Assembly (NCBI GenBank): GCA_027489065.1
Contig: JAIYAM010000032.1
Location: 1-64,000, forward strand
DNA length: 64,000 nucleotides
Direction: 5' to 3'
Origin: Erythrobacteraceae bacterium
GTDB lineage: Bacteria > Pseudomonadota > Alphaproteobacteria > Sphingomonadales > Sphingomonadaceae
This document shows, one piece after another, positions 1 to 8,302 of this stretch. How positions within the stretch are numbered: position 1 is the stretch's first letter; each line of letters begins with the position of its first letter. Both the position numbers and the translations under genes were made by a program. The notes below the pieces were generated by a model. The model had not been told where the DNA came from. It saw nothing but the letters and a program-made list of their open reading frames with translations, and did not search any database.

Positions 1-1241
1 GAACCGCACACGGTCGGCACTTCGGCGAGTTCGGCCGGCGGCAGATCGTAGAGGTTCTTGTCCATCGCCTCGCCCGGGTGGATCTTGTTCTCGATCCCGT
101 CGAGCCCGGCCATCAGCAGTGCCGAGTAGCACAGGTAGGGGTTGGCCATCGCATCGGGGAAGCGGAACTCGACGCGCTTGGCCTTGTCGCCCGCGCCGTA
201 AGGGATGCGGCACGAGGCCGAACGGTTGCGCGCCGAGTAGGCGAGCAGCACCGGAGCTTCAAAGCCCGGCACCAGACGCTTGTAGCTGTTGGTGGTCGGG
301 TTGGTGAAGGCGTTCAGCGCCTTGGCGTGCTTGATGACGCCGCCGATGAAGTACAGGCAGGTTTCCGACAGACCGGCATATTCGTTGCCGGCAAACATCG
401 GCTTGCCTTCCTTCCAGATCGAGATGTGCGTGTGCATCCCCGATCCGTTATCGGCCTTGATCGGCTTGGGCATGAAGGTCGCCGTCTTGCCGTAGGCGTG
501 GGCGACCTGGTGCACGACGTACTTGTAGATCTGCATGCGATCGGCAGTCTGCACGAGCGTGCCGAAGGTCAGGCCCAGCTCGTGCTGTGCGGCGGCAACT
601 TCATGGTGGTGCTTGTCGCAGGGCAGGCCCATTTCGAGCATGGTCGAGACCATCTCGCCGCGGATGTCGACGGCAGAGTCGACCGGCGCAACGGGGAAGT
701 AGCCGCCCTTGGCACGCGGGCGGTGGCCCATGTTGCCGTTCTCGTATTCCTTGCTGGTGTTGCCCGGCAGTTCGATGTCGTCGATCGCGAAGCCCGAGCC
801 GGCATAGCCGTCCTCGAAGCGCACATCGTCGAACATGAAGAACTCTGCTTCGGGGCCGACATAGACGGTGTCACCGATGCCGGTCGACTTGAGGTAGGCC
901 TCAGCGCGCTTGGCAGTGGTGCGCGGGTCGCGGCTGTACCAGTCACCGGTCGAAGGCTCGACGATGTCGCAGTTGATGATCAGCATCGGCGTGGCGCTGA
1001 AGGGATCGATCCAGGTCTCGGTCAGATCGGGCTTCAGGATCATGTCGCTTTCGTTGATGACCTTCCATCCGGCGATCGACGAGCCGTCGAACATCAACCC
1101 GTCCTCAAGCTCGTCCTCACCCATGACGCTGGCGACCATGGTGAGGTGCTGCCACTTGCCCTTGGGGTCGGTGAAGCGCAGGTCGACCCACTCGATTTCC
1201 TCGTCCTTGATCTTCTTCAGGACGTCTTTCGCTTTCGACAT
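1..1241 (-). CDS. glnA: Glutamine synthetase type I, C-terminus cut by window edge
   Basis: ATP-dependent ligation of ammonia to glutamate in the cytoplasm; dodecameric type I enzyme. About 413 of the usual 470 residues are in the window. The N-terminus ([20 protein letters not shown]) and the beta-Grasp segment [10 protein letters not shown] are typical, as is the EAEFF metal-site motif. The segment [18 protein letters not shown] near the window edge carries the tyrosine (about residue 398) that is the adenylylation site in GlnA proteins, so GlnE control is expected. The start is the ATG read from position 1241. It lies 78 bp downstream of glnB on the same strand, the classic glnBA order, so the sigma-54-like promoter upstream of glnB probably serves both genes. 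The identification is secure. Confidence 0.97.
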   Translation of the reverse strand, partial: MSKAKDVLKKIKDEEIEWVDLRFTDPKGKWQHLTMVASVMGEDELEDGLMFDGSSIAGWKVINESDMILKPDLTETWIDPFSATPMLIINCDIVEPSTGDWYSRDPRTTAKRAEAYLKSTGIGDTVYVGPEAEFFMFDDVRFEDGYAGSGFAIDDIELPGNTSKEYENGNMGHRPRAKGGYFPVAPVDSAVDIRGEMVSTMLEMGLPCDKHHHEVAAAQHELGLTFGTLVQTADRMQIYKYVVHQVAHAYGKTATFMPKPIKADNGSGMHTHISIWKEGKPMFAGNEYAGLSETCLYFIGGVIKHAKALNAFTNPTTNSYKRLVPGFEAPVLLAYSARNRSASCRIPYGAGDKAKRVEFRFPDAMANPYLCYSALLMAGLDGIENKIHPGEAMDKNLYDLPPAELAEVPTVCG

Positions 1242-1319
1242 TGGTATCTTGCCTCCGAGTATTTTGGGTGAGTTGTTCTTGGCCGGCCTGCCTTCGTGGC
1301 AAGCAGGAAAAGGGATGTT

Positions 1320-1688
<369 letters not shown>

Positions 1689-1702
1689 CTAAGACGATTC
1701 GT

Positions 1703-1719
1703 AACAAGAACCGTGCCAA
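1703..1719 (-). promoter_or_regulatory. Sigma-54 (-24/-12) promoter of glnB-glnA
   Basis: Read on the minus strand the sequence is TTGGCACGGTTCTTGTT. It matches the RpoN consensus TGGCACG-N4-TTGC at all -24 positions and at the TTG of the -12 element, with the correct spacing. Transcription would begin roughly 35 bases before the glnB ATG at 1658. Together with the palindrome at 1814-1832 this is the arrangement of an NtrC-activated promoter. The inference is from sequence only. Confidence 0.8.
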
Positions 1720-1813
1720 GCCAAAAGGTGGTGGCTGCGTACGATCCTTGCCGCTTGGAGACTCAAGGGAACGGATGTCTTTCGCCGATGGAGGGCGGTT
1801 AGCAAGATTATGG

Positions 1814-1832
1814 TGCACCGCGCAATGGTGCA
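1814..1832. promoter_or_regulatory. NtrC-like activator binding palindrome
   Basis: TGCACCGCGCAATGGTGCA is an inverted repeat TGCACC-N7-GGTGCA. The half sites match the NtrC consensus half sites (TGCACY / RGTGCA), but the spacer is two bases longer than in the enterobacterial consensus. It lies about 110 bp upstream of the sigma-54-like promoter, a normal enhancer distance. Confidence 0.65.
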
Positions 1833-1879
1833 CAGCATCTGATCGGCGCTTGCCTAAATTTTAAGCAATCCTGCGGCTT

Positions 1880-2809
1880 CTACAGATGCAGCCCGGAGGT
1901 CTCGGGCAGGCCGCACATGATGTTGAGGTTCTGGATCGCGGCCCCCGATGCGCCCTTCCCGAGGTTGTCGAGCACCGCGATGAGCCGCGCCTGCGCGCCC
2001 CCGGCATCGGTGAAGACGTGAAGGGTCAGTCCATCCATCGGCGCGGCAGACTTCAGCAGCAAAAGCTCCGCTGGAGCAGGGGGCGGCGGAGCAACGGTGA
2101 CGACAGGGGAATCCGCGTAAAACTCAGCGAGCGCGCCGTGCAGCGCCTCGCCATGCGGCTGGCCCGGCAGGGCGGCCAGATGCAACGGCACGTCTAGCAC
2201 CATGCCGCGGTGTGCCGGGATCACGCTTGGCGAGAACACCGGCAGATGGGCGAGGCCGGCATATTCCTGCATCTCCGCAAGGTGCTTGTGCCCCATGGTC
2301 AGGCCATATGCGCGGAAGGCGATGTCGGGATCGGCCTCGAAGCGGTCGATGAGCGCGTTGCCGCCGCCAGAATAGCCACTCACCGCGTTTACGCTGTACG
2401 GCCAGTCCGCGGGCAGCAGTCCTGCACGCACCAGCGGAGCGACAAGCGCCAGGAAGCCGGTTGGGTAGCATCCCGGGTTGCTCACAAATTGGGCAGAGGC
2501 GATCTTGTCGCGACCGATCAGCTCGGGAAACCCGTAGGTCCAGCCCTCGGCCACGCGGTGTGCGGAGGATGCGTCGATGATGCGCGCGCCCGATCCCCGG
2601 GCAAGCTTCACCGCCTCTTTGGCTGCATCGTCGGGGAGGCACAGGATCGCGATATCGGCGGCTTGCAGAGCGTCCCGCCGGGCGCTCTCGTCCTTGCGCT
2701 GCGCCTCGTCGAGCACGAGCAATTCGAACTCGGCGCGGCCTTCCAGACGCTGGCGGATTTCGAGGCCGGTGGTGCCTGCCGCACCGTCAATGAACAGGCG
2801 GGTCGCCAC
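1880..2809 (-). CDS. argC: N-acetyl-gamma-glutamyl-phosphate reductase, short (type 2) form
   Basis: Third step of arginine biosynthesis: NADPH-dependent reduction of N-acetylglutamyl phosphate to the semialdehyde. At 309 residues it is the short ArgC form found in many Proteobacteria. The N-terminal Rossmann motif FIDGAAGTTGLEIRQRL is present, and the active-site cysteine lies in SNPGCYPTG (Cys114). The segment GYSGGG follows, as in the family. It starts 3 bases after the stop of the small SH3 gene and on the same strand, so it is probably co-transcribed with that gene and the M17 aminopeptidase. Confidence 0.95.
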   Translation of the reverse strand: MATRLFIDGAAGTTGLEIRQRLEGRAEFELLVLDEAQRKDESARRDALQAADIAILCLPDDAAKEAVKLARGSGARIIDASSAHRVAEGWTYGFPELIGRDKIASAQFVSNPGCYPTGFLALVAPLVRAGLLPADWPYSVNAVSGYSGGGNALIDRFEADPDIAFRAYGLTMGHKHLAEMQEYAGLAHLPVFSPSVIPAHRGMVLDVPLHLAALPGQPHGEALHGALAEFYADSPVVTVAPPPPAPAELLLLKSAAPMDGLTLHVFTDAGGAQARLIAVLDNLGKGASGAAIQNLNIMCGLPETSGLHL

Positions 2810-2812
2810 GGC

Positions 2813-3181
2813 TCAGGTGGTGGCTTCGGCAGGAGCGAGGTCGCTCGCCCGGCACCATCCGGAGGGGCCTTGCGGGCCGGGGCAACCCCACACCCATTCG
2901 CCCGCCACGTCCAGCAGCTCGAAACGGCTCCCGGCGGCAAGCGTCGCGAACACCTCGGTGTCGGCGCGCGGGTTGAGCCTGAGGCCAGCACCGCTCGCGC
3001 CGATGGCCCGGACATGCGGAATCACGTAATGCGCCGCGAGGTGCGTTCCGGCGAGCGCCATGTGCGCCAGATCACCGCGCAACGGCAGCGTGCCGGGCAC
3101 AGGCTTTTCGACCGGGCCCTTGAGCCCCAGCACGCCAGCCGGCACCGCGTAATCCGTATCCATGCGCTCAGCGCCGCTCAT
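2813..3181 (-). CDS. SH3-domain protein, apparent remnant of an NlpC/P60 endopeptidase
   Basis: A 122-residue protein that looks like only the N-terminal SH3-like half of the sphingomonad C40 (NlpC/P60) peptidase. The parts seen are an entry region ending PLRGDLAHMALAG, then HYVIPHVRAIGASGAGLRLNP and the SH3 core FELLDVAGEWVWG. The catalytic Cys-His NlpC/P60 domain, normally about 140 further residues, is absent, and argC starts 3 bases after the stop. In relatives, as I recall them, the full-length peptidase follows the leucyl aminopeptidase gene; here the order is kept but the enzyme half is gone. It has no signal peptide. The product may be a non-functional relic or a binding-only protein. 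Confidence 0.7.
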   Translation of the reverse strand: MSGAERMDTDYAVPAGVLGLKGPVEKPVPGTLPLRGDLAHMALAGTHLAAHYVIPHVRAIGASGAGLRLNPRADTEVFATLAAGSRFELLDVAGEWVWGCPGPQGPSGWCRASDLAPAEATT

Positions 3182-3303
3182 GTGCGTTGTGTGACCTTCA
3201 CTGATGGCGCCGCGTCCTCTCCCCGAACCGGCGTGGCAGGCCCGTTAGCGGCAAGTCGCCCCCGGAGCAAGCTCAGCCCCCAATCTCGTCCGGTCCAACC
3301 TCG

Positions 3304-4686
3304 TCAACCGTAGCGGGCGCGGATCGCGTGCCATGCGGCCCGCAGGCCCAGCCCGCGTCCGCCGCGCGCGCGGCCGGGCTTCGGGGCGGGGGTCCAGGCG
3401 AAGGTGTCGAAGTGCACCCAGTCCAGCCCCTCTGCCACGAAGCGGTCGAGGAACAGCCCCGCGACGCTCGCCCCGGCAAAGGGGTTCGCGGCAGAGTTCG
3501 CCATGTCGGCAACGTCGGAGGCGAGGTATTCGCGGTAGGCGTCGTGCAGGGGCAGGCGCCAGGCGGGATCGTCGTTGGCGCGCCCCGCGGCGAGGAAGGC
3601 CTCGGCCGTCTCGTCCCGGCGTGCCATCAGCGCGGGGAGATCCGGGCCGAGCGCGACCCGCGCCGCGCCCGTCAGCGTCGCGAAATCGACGATCAGATCA
3701 GGGCCTTCCTCCGAGGCACGGGTCAGGGCGTCGCCCAGGATCAGGCGGCCTTCGGCGTCGGTGTTGTCGATCTCGACCGTCAGGCCTTTCCTGCTTTTGA
3801 GGACATCGCCTGGCCGGAAGGCGCCGCCTGAAATCGCATTTTCCACCGCCGGAACAAGCAGATGCAGGCGCACCTTCAGCCGCGCGCCCATGATCAGTCC
3901 GGCCAGCGCGATCGCATGGGCCGCGCCGCCCATGTCCTTTTTCATGAGGCGCATGCCCGAAGCCGGCTTGATGTCGAGCCCGCCGCTGTCGAAGCACACC
4001 CCCTTGCCGACCACCGCCAGCACCGGATGCGTTGGATCGCCCCACACCAGATGCAACAGCCGCGGCGCATGATGCCGCGCCGCCGCACGGCCCACCGCGT
4101 GGATCATCGGATAGTCCTGCTCCAGCGCATCGCCGCGCACCACGGTGAGCTCCGCCTTGTGGGCCTTGGCGAGGGCGGAGCACTCGGCCTCCAGAGCCGC
4201 CGGACCCATGTCCTCAGGCGGCGCATTGACGAGATCGCGCACCAGCAATTCCGCTTGCGCTTCAGCTACATAGCCGTCGATCTGCCCGGCCTGCGCGGTC
4301 AGCAGCACGCGGGCGCCTGCACTCTTGTCCTCGCTCTTGTAGCGGGTGAAGCGGTGCTGTCCGGTGATCCAGCCGAACATCGCCGGGCCGGCTTCGGCGT
4401 TCGCGAGGCGGTAAATCCCCTCGGGCAACTCCTCGGCGAGCTTGGCGAGGCACCAGGCCGAGAGGCTTTCGGGGTTGGCTACCCCGCTGACAACAAAGAA
4501 GGAATCCCCGTCAGGCACGATCCCGAACTGGTATCCGCCGCCCTCGAATTTCTGCGCGGCAAGGCTCGCCCGCTGGCCTGCGGTGAGCCCCTTGGCGAAG
4601 GCCTCGAAGCCCTCCTTGTTCACCAGATGGATGGCAATCGCGTCCTCGCCGCGGTCGGGCCGGATCAGTGCTTTGGTATCGCTCAT
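3304..4686 (-). CDS. Leucyl aminopeptidase family protein (M17)
   Basis: Cytosolic two-metal aminopeptidase of 460 residues. The C-terminal catalytic domain carries the first metal and catalytic region VVGKGVCFDSGGLDIKPA, then MKKDMGGAAHA with the catalytic lysine, and the M17 signature NTDAEGRL near residue 305. The N-terminal macro-like domain is shorter than in PepA of E. coli (about 500 residues), which fits the alphaproteobacterial subgroup. The ATG at 4686 is preceded by the divergent lipoprotein gene, whose ATG lies 67 bases away, so the two share a small promoter region. It heads a minus-strand run with the SH3 remnant and argC. Confidence 0.92.
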   Translation of the reverse strand: MSDTKALIRPDRGEDAIAIHLVNKEGFEAFAKGLTAGQRASLAAQKFEGGGYQFGIVPDGDSFFVVSGVANPESLSAWCLAKLAEELPEGIYRLANAEAGPAMFGWITGQHRFTRYKSEDKSAGARVLLTAQAGQIDGYVAEAQAELLVRDLVNAPPEDMGPAALEAECSALAKAHKAELTVVRGDALEQDYPMIHAVGRAAARHHAPRLLHLVWGDPTHPVLAVVGKGVCFDSGGLDIKPASGMRLMKKDMGGAAHAIALAGLIMGARLKVRLHLLVPAVENAISGGAFRPGDVLKSRKGLTVEIDNTDAEGRLILGDALTRASEEGPDLIVDFATLTGAARVALGPDLPALMARRDETAEAFLAAGRANDDPAWRLPLHDAYREYLASDVADMANSAANPFAGASVAGLFLDRFVAEGLDWVHFDTFAWTPAPKPGRARGGRGLGLRAAWHAIRARYG

Positions 4687-4752
4687 CCCTGTTCCATAAT
4701 CGCCATGCGCCCGATGTCACCAGCAGATTCGGGAGAGCGGCAAGGAGGACCG

Positions 4753-5691
4753 ATGTTTCACGTGAAACACCCGAAAAAGCCTGGGCTGGAGGGGGTCTGG
4801 AGGGGGTCAAAGGGGGGTCTAGCGCCCATCAAACACCCGCGACGCCGCACTTTGCCCGCGCGAGCGGGGGGCTGGGCGATCACCGCCTGCCTGATGCTCG
4901 CCGCCGCCTGTTCCTCGCCCGAGGAAGTGTCGGACAAGACCGGCGCCGCGACCGCGACCGCCAACCCCGCAACACCGCCAAGCCCGCCCGCACCTCCGAC
5001 GCCCGACGCTGACAAGGTTGCCTTCACCGATAACGCTGCCAAGGGCGAGGCGAAGCGCGATTTCGCTTACACCTGGCCCGCCGCCGTCTCCGCCGTCCCC
5101 GAGCTCACCGCCCGCTTCACCGCCGAGCGCGACAAGCTTCTCGCCGATCAGAAGTCCGAATGGAACGCCAGCCTCCAGGAATTCGCCGGGCAGGACTGCG
5201 CGGGATGCGTCAACCGCGATTTCCAGAAGGTCTGGGAGGTGGTCGCCGACATTCCCGGCTTCCTGTCGCTCTCGCAGATGTTCTACGAGTATTCGGGCGG
5301 CGCCCATGGCAACAGCGGCTCGGACGGGCTGGTGTGGGACCGCGAGGCGCAGCAGGCGCTCGCCCCGGAGGATCTGTTCACCTCGCCCAAGGCCTTGCAG
5401 GATGTGCTCGGCACGCGCTGGTGCAAGGTCCTGCAGGCGGAGCGCCGCCGCCGGATGGGCGGGGAGGCTCCGATCGACAACGACGTGTTCCCCTGTCCGC
5501 CGATCAAGGACCTGACGCTCCTGCTCGGCTCGAAGAGCAAGACGCATTTCGACCGCATCGGACTGATCGCCGATCCCTATGTCGCGGGTTCCTATGCCGA
5601 AGGGCAGTACGAGATCACGCTACCTGTCACGACCGAGGTGCTCACCGCAGTCAAGCCACGCTACCGCGCCGCTTTCGCACGCGGCGAGTAG
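4753..5691 (+). CDS. DUF4163/DUF3298 (RsiV-like) lipoprotein; N-terminus overlaps parS
   Basis: Probable envelope lipoprotein, 312 residues from the ATG at 4753, which has a good Shine-Dalgarno (aaggagg) but lies inside a perfect parS palindrome. Read from there the first 45 residues, MFHVKHPKKP onward, are translated parS and 11-bp repeats and do not look like a signal peptide. An in-frame TTG at 4852 would start just before a proper lipoprotein signal, GWAITACLMLAAAC, with the lipidated cysteine in AAACSSPEE. I therefore regard the true start as unsettled. The mature part has a DUF4163-like domain and the DUF3298 motif FYEYSGGAHGN with the trailing EDLF segment, as in RsiV and PdaC-like proteins. 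The function is unknown. Confidence 0.75.
   Translation: MFHVKHPKKPGLEGVWRGSKGGLAPIKHPRRRTLPARAGGWAITACLMLAAACSSPEEVSDKTGAATATANPATPPSPPAPPTPDADKVAFTDNAAKGEAKRDFAYTWPAAVSAVPELTARFTAERDKLLADQKSEWNASLQEFAGQDCAGCVNRDFQKVWEVVADIPGFLSLSQMFYEYSGGAHGNSGSDGLVWDREAQQALAPEDLFTSPKALQDVLGTRWCKVLQAERRRRMGGEAPIDNDVFPCPPIKDLTLLLGSKSKTHFDRIGLIADPYVAGSYAEGQYEITLPVTTEVLTAVKPRYRAAFARGE
4754..4769. promoter_or_regulatory. parS site 1 (ParB centromere), perfect palindrome
   Basis: TGTTTCACGTGAAACA is a perfect 16-bp palindrome and matches the bacterial parS consensus TGTTNCACGTGAAACA at every position. ParB loads here as a CTP-dependent clamp. It overlaps the ATG of the lipoprotein gene by two bases. A second site is at 55579-55594. 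parA and parB are not in the window. Confidence 0.92.
4777..4820 (+). repeat. 11-bp tandem repeat array next to parS 1
   Basis: Three clear 11-bp units lie at 4788-4798 (GGAGGGGGTCT), 4799-4809 (GGAGGGGGTCA) and 4810-4820 (AAGGGGGGTCT). A degenerate unit in the same register is at 4777-4787 (AAGCCTGGGCT), which puts a 7-base spacer between parS and the array. The same unit, the same relative orientation and the same 7-base spacer occur at the second parS. The array lies within the longest reading of the lipoprotein gene. Confidence 0.85.
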
Positions 5692-5723
5692 CTTTTCGCG
5701 GCCCCCATCGCTATGTAGCCCCC

Positions 5724-6551
5724 ATGCACGATTATCAACTCGTCGACGGCGATCAGACCGTCTACCGCGATGGCTCCATCAAGCTCCACACCCCCGCCGG
5801 GTTCGAGGGCATGAGGAAGGCCGGGCGCCTCGCCGCCGAAATCCTCGACGCCTGCGCCGATCTGGTGAAGCCGGGGGTGACCACCGGCGCGCTCGACGAT
5901 GCGATCCGGGGCATGATGCTCGATGCGGGCGCGGTGCCCGCGACGCTCGGCTACCGCGGCTATGCGCACTCCTCGTGCATCTCGATCAACCACGTGATCT
6001 GCCACGGGATCCCGGGCGACAAGGTGCTGAAGGATGGCGACATCCTCAATATCGACGTGACCCCGCTGGTCGATGGCTGGCACGGCGACACCAGCCGCAT
6101 GTTCTACGCGGGCGAGCCTTCGCTGAAGGCCCGCAAGCTGGTCGAAGTGACCTATGAATGCCTGATGCTCGGCATCGCGGCGGCCAAGCCCGGTGCGCGC
6201 CTCGGCGACATCGGCGCGGCGATCGAAGCCCACGCCAACAGCTTCCGCTACGGGGTGGTGCGCGAGTTCTGCGGCCACGGCGTCGGCCGCCTGTTCCATG
6301 ATGCCCCCGAAGTGGTCCACGCCGCGCGCGCAGGGAACGGGCCGGAGCTGAAGCCGGGCATGTTCTTCACCATCGAACCGATGATCAACCTCGGCAAGCC
6401 CTGGGCCAAGGTGCTGGGCGACGGCTGGACCGCCGTGACGCGGGACAAATCGCTGTCGGCGCAGTTCGAGCACTCGATCGCGATCACGGAAGACGGGAAC
6501 GAGATCTTCACGAAGAGCCCGACGGGACGGGATTTCCCGCCTTACGTTTGA
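5724..6551 (+). CDS. map: Methionine aminopeptidase type I
   Basis: Removes the initiator methionine from nascent proteins in the cytosol. It has 275 residues from the ATG at 5724, which starts MHDYQLVDGDQTVYRDG. The pita-bread fold metal ligands are all visible: the substrate His in YAHSSCISINHVICHG, Asp in NIDVTPLVDGWHGDTS, His in CGHGVGRLFH, Glu in FTIEPMI, and Glu in QFEHSIAITEDG. It lies 32 bases after the lipoprotein gene on the same strand. The ORF is open further upstream in this frame, but only this start gives the family N-terminus. Confidence 0.96.
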   Translation: MHDYQLVDGDQTVYRDGSIKLHTPAGFEGMRKAGRLAAEILDACADLVKPGVTTGALDDAIRGMMLDAGAVPATLGYRGYAHSSCISINHVICHGIPGDKVLKDGDILNIDVTPLVDGWHGDTSRMFYAGEPSLKARKLVEVTYECLMLGIAAAKPGARLGDIGAAIEAHANSFRYGVVREFCGHGVGRLFHDAPEVVHAARAGNGPELKPGMFFTIEPMINLGKPWAKVLGDGWTAVTRDKSLSAQFEHSIAITEDGNEIFTKSPTGRDFPPYV

Positions 6552-6571
6552 CGGTGTGACCTGAAGTCACC

Positions 6572-6603
6572 GTCTCCCCGGGCTTGACCCGGGGCCCCGC
6601 TTC
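6572..6603 (+). repeat. Left arm of 32-bp perfect inverted repeat (REP-like)
   Basis: The 32 bases beginning GTCTCCCCGGGCTTGACC are the exact reverse complement of 6923-6954. Each arm is itself a hairpin, CCCCGGG-CTTGA-CCCGGGG. It sits 15 bases before the GIY-YIG start codon. Confidence 0.9.
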
Positions 6604-6618
6604 TACTTTCCTCAGGGT

Positions 6619-6921
6619 ATGGAGCGGGAACAACAGGGCGGCTGGGTCTACATCATGGCCGACCGTTATCGCGGGACGATGTATGTCGGATCGACCGCCG
6701 ATCTTGCTGATCGCATTTCCCAGCATCGAGAAGGGCGCGGCTCAAAGTTTTGCGCCGAATATGGCCTCACGCGGCTGGTTTGGGCGGAATTTCTTCCAAC
6801 CATGCAAGAAGCGATGGATCAAGAGGAGCGCATCGAGCGCTGGCGGCGCGAGTGGAAGTTTGCGCTAATCGAGAAGGGCAACCCGGACTGGCGCGATCTC
6901 TCCGACGACCTTCTGAAGTGA
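6619..6921 (+). CDS. GIY-YIG nuclease family protein (UPF0213-like)
   Basis: A 100-residue single-domain GIY-YIG protein. The core motif is GGWVYIMADRYRGTMYVGST, with the V-Y-I and Y-V-G halves of the signature. The catalytic arginine region is LADRISQHREG, and the conserved glutamate lies in the MDQEERIERWRREWK helix. Such stand-alone proteins are common in alphaproteobacteria; their cellular role is not established. The gene is enclosed by a perfect 32-bp inverted repeat whose right arm begins two bases after the stop, so gene and repeats form one compact cassette of about 380 bp. This suggests a mobile or formerly mobile unit. Confidence 0.85.
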   Translation: MEREQQGGWVYIMADRYRGTMYVGSTADLADRISQHREGRGSKFCAEYGLTRLVWAEFLPTMQEAMDQEERIERWRREWKFALIEKGNPDWRDLSDDLLK

Positions 6922-6922
6922 C

Positions 6923-6954
6923 GAAGCGGGGCCCCGGGTCAAGCCCGGGGAGAC
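6923..6954 (-). repeat. Right arm of 32-bp perfect inverted repeat (REP-like)
   Basis: Exact reverse complement of 6572-6603, beginning GAAGCGGGGCCCCGGG. It starts two bases after the GIY-YIG stop codon and may also act as a transcription stop between this gene and the convergent ccmB. Confidence 0.9.
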
Positions 6955-6966
6955 GTGAGGCGGTCG

Positions 6967-7617
6967 TCAACCCTCCCGCGCCGCCCTTATCGCCGCACCT
7001 GCCGCAAACGGCGTTATCGCGACCAATGCGAGGCTGATCGCGCCGACGAAGCCGAGGCTTGCCGCGTCCTGACGGGCAAGGGCGCCGGCTCCGAAGATCA
7101 GGATCGGCAGTGCGAGCGGGATCAGCAGCAGGCCCGAAAGCGCCGCGCCTGCGCGCAAGGACGCGGTGAGCGCCGCGATCATCAAGCCTATGGCCGCAAG
7201 GCCCGGCGTCCCCGCCAGCAGCCCCGCCAGCAGCAGCCGAAACGTCTCGCCCTCGATCTTGAGCAGCGCGGCCGCCGGGAATGTGGCGAGCAGGAGCGGC
7301 GGGCCGAAGCTCAGCCAGTGGGCCAGCAGGCGCACCGCCATCATCGCTTCCTCAGCCAGCCCGCGTAGCCGCAGCTGGTCGAAGAAGCCGAGTTCGATGT
7401 CGCGCGCGACCAGCTTCTCCAGTGGCAGGATCGCCGCCAGCAGCGCCGCGATCCACACCACGCCGCCGCCGGTCTTGGCCATGAGGTTGGCGTCCGGCCC
7501 GACCGCGAAGGGGAACAGCATGGCGACGGCGACGAAGAACACCACCGGCAGCGCGGCGCCGCTTCCCGTGAACGGGAAGAACCGCGCCAGATCGCGGCGG
7601 AGCAGGGCGAGGATCAT
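6967..7617 (-). CDS. ccmB: Heme exporter protein CcmB
   Basis: Membrane subunit of the CcmAB(CD) transporter used in cytochrome c maturation system I. It has 216 residues with about six hydrophobic segments and begins [20 protein letters not shown], typical of CcmB. The ATG at 7617 overlaps the ccmA stop (ATGA), which fixes the start and indicates translational coupling. Further ccm genes are not in this window. Downstream the gene converges on the GIY-YIG cassette. Confidence 0.92.
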   Translation of the reverse strand: MILALLRRDLARFFPFTGSGAALPVVFFVAVAMLFPFAVGPDANLMAKTGGGVVWIAALLAAILPLEKLVARDIELGFFDQLRLRGLAEEAMMAVRLLAHWLSFGPPLLLATFPAAALLKIEGETFRLLLAGLLAGTPGLAAIGLMIAALTASLRAGAALSGLLLIPLALPILIFGAGALARQDAASLGFVGAISLALVAITPFAAGAAIRAAREG

Positions 7618-8237
7618 GCCTGCTCCTTCTCTTCCGCCTCGGCGGGCGCGAAGTCCTCGATGGCGAAGCTCGTCATCCCCGGTACATCGAGCGGCTGGTG
7701 CGAGGCGATCAGCGCGATGCCGCCGCCACCGCAATGCTCGCGCACGAGGGCGCTGACGAGGCTCTGGCTGGCGGTGTCGAGGCCGGAGAGCGGCTCGTCG
7801 AGCAGCCAGACCTTTGCGCCTTGCCCCAGCACGCGGGCGAGGGCTGCGCGTTTCTTCTGCCCGGTCGAAAGGTAGCGCACCGGCACGTCGAGCAGGTTGC
7901 CAAGGCCGAGCCGGTCGCAGCAGCTCTCCAGCGCAAGGCCGCCGACGCGGTCGATCCCGGCCCAGAAGGCCAGGGCGCGGCCCAGCGGGAGATCGGGATC
8001 AAGCCCGGTGCGCTCGTCGAGCAGCGCCAGCGCGCCGTCCCGCGTCACCGTTCCCGCATAGGGAGTCGTCAGGCCGGCGACTGCGCGGATCAGGGTCGTC
8101 TTGCCCGCGCCGTTCGCGCCCATGACATGGCGTGCCTCGCCCGCCCCGAGCCGGAACGACAGCCGCCGGAACAGCAGCCGCTCGCCGCGCCGGCAGGCGA
8201 GGTTATCGGCGGTCAGCGAGGGCGCAGAGGCTTGCAT
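7614..8237 (-). CDS. ccmA: Heme ABC exporter ATP-binding protein CcmA
   Basis: ATPase of the CcmAB complex, needed to release holo-CcmE during cytochrome c maturation. It has 207 residues. Walker A is GANGAGKTT, the signature motif is [14 protein letters not shown], Walker B is [12 protein letters not shown], and the switch histidine is in IASHQPLD. The small size and the absence of an extra C-terminal domain fit CcmA. It is the first gene of the ccmA-ccmB pair; the divergent pterin dehydratase gene begins 66 bases upstream. Confidence 0.94.
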   Translation of the reverse strand: MQASAPSLTADNLACRRGERLLFRRLSFRLGAGEARHVMGANGAGKTTLIRAVAGLTTPYAGTVTRDGALALLDERTGLDPDLPLGRALAFWAGIDRVGGLALESCCDRLGLGNLLDVPVRYLSTGQKKRAALARVLGQGAKVWLLDEPLSGLDTASQSLVSALVREHCGGGGIALIASHQPLDVPGMTSFAIEDFAPAEAEEKEQA

Positions 8238-8302
8238 TCGCCCTGTGCGTTAGGGAAAAGCCGGTGCGCAAACAAGCGACGCCTTATTTCCGGAGTGCCC
8301 TG

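Noticed and set aside
3862..4752. Upstream extension of the lipoprotein frame to 3862
   Set aside because: It is antisense to the M17 aminopeptidase gene and lacks protein-like sequence; the signal peptide lies far downstream.
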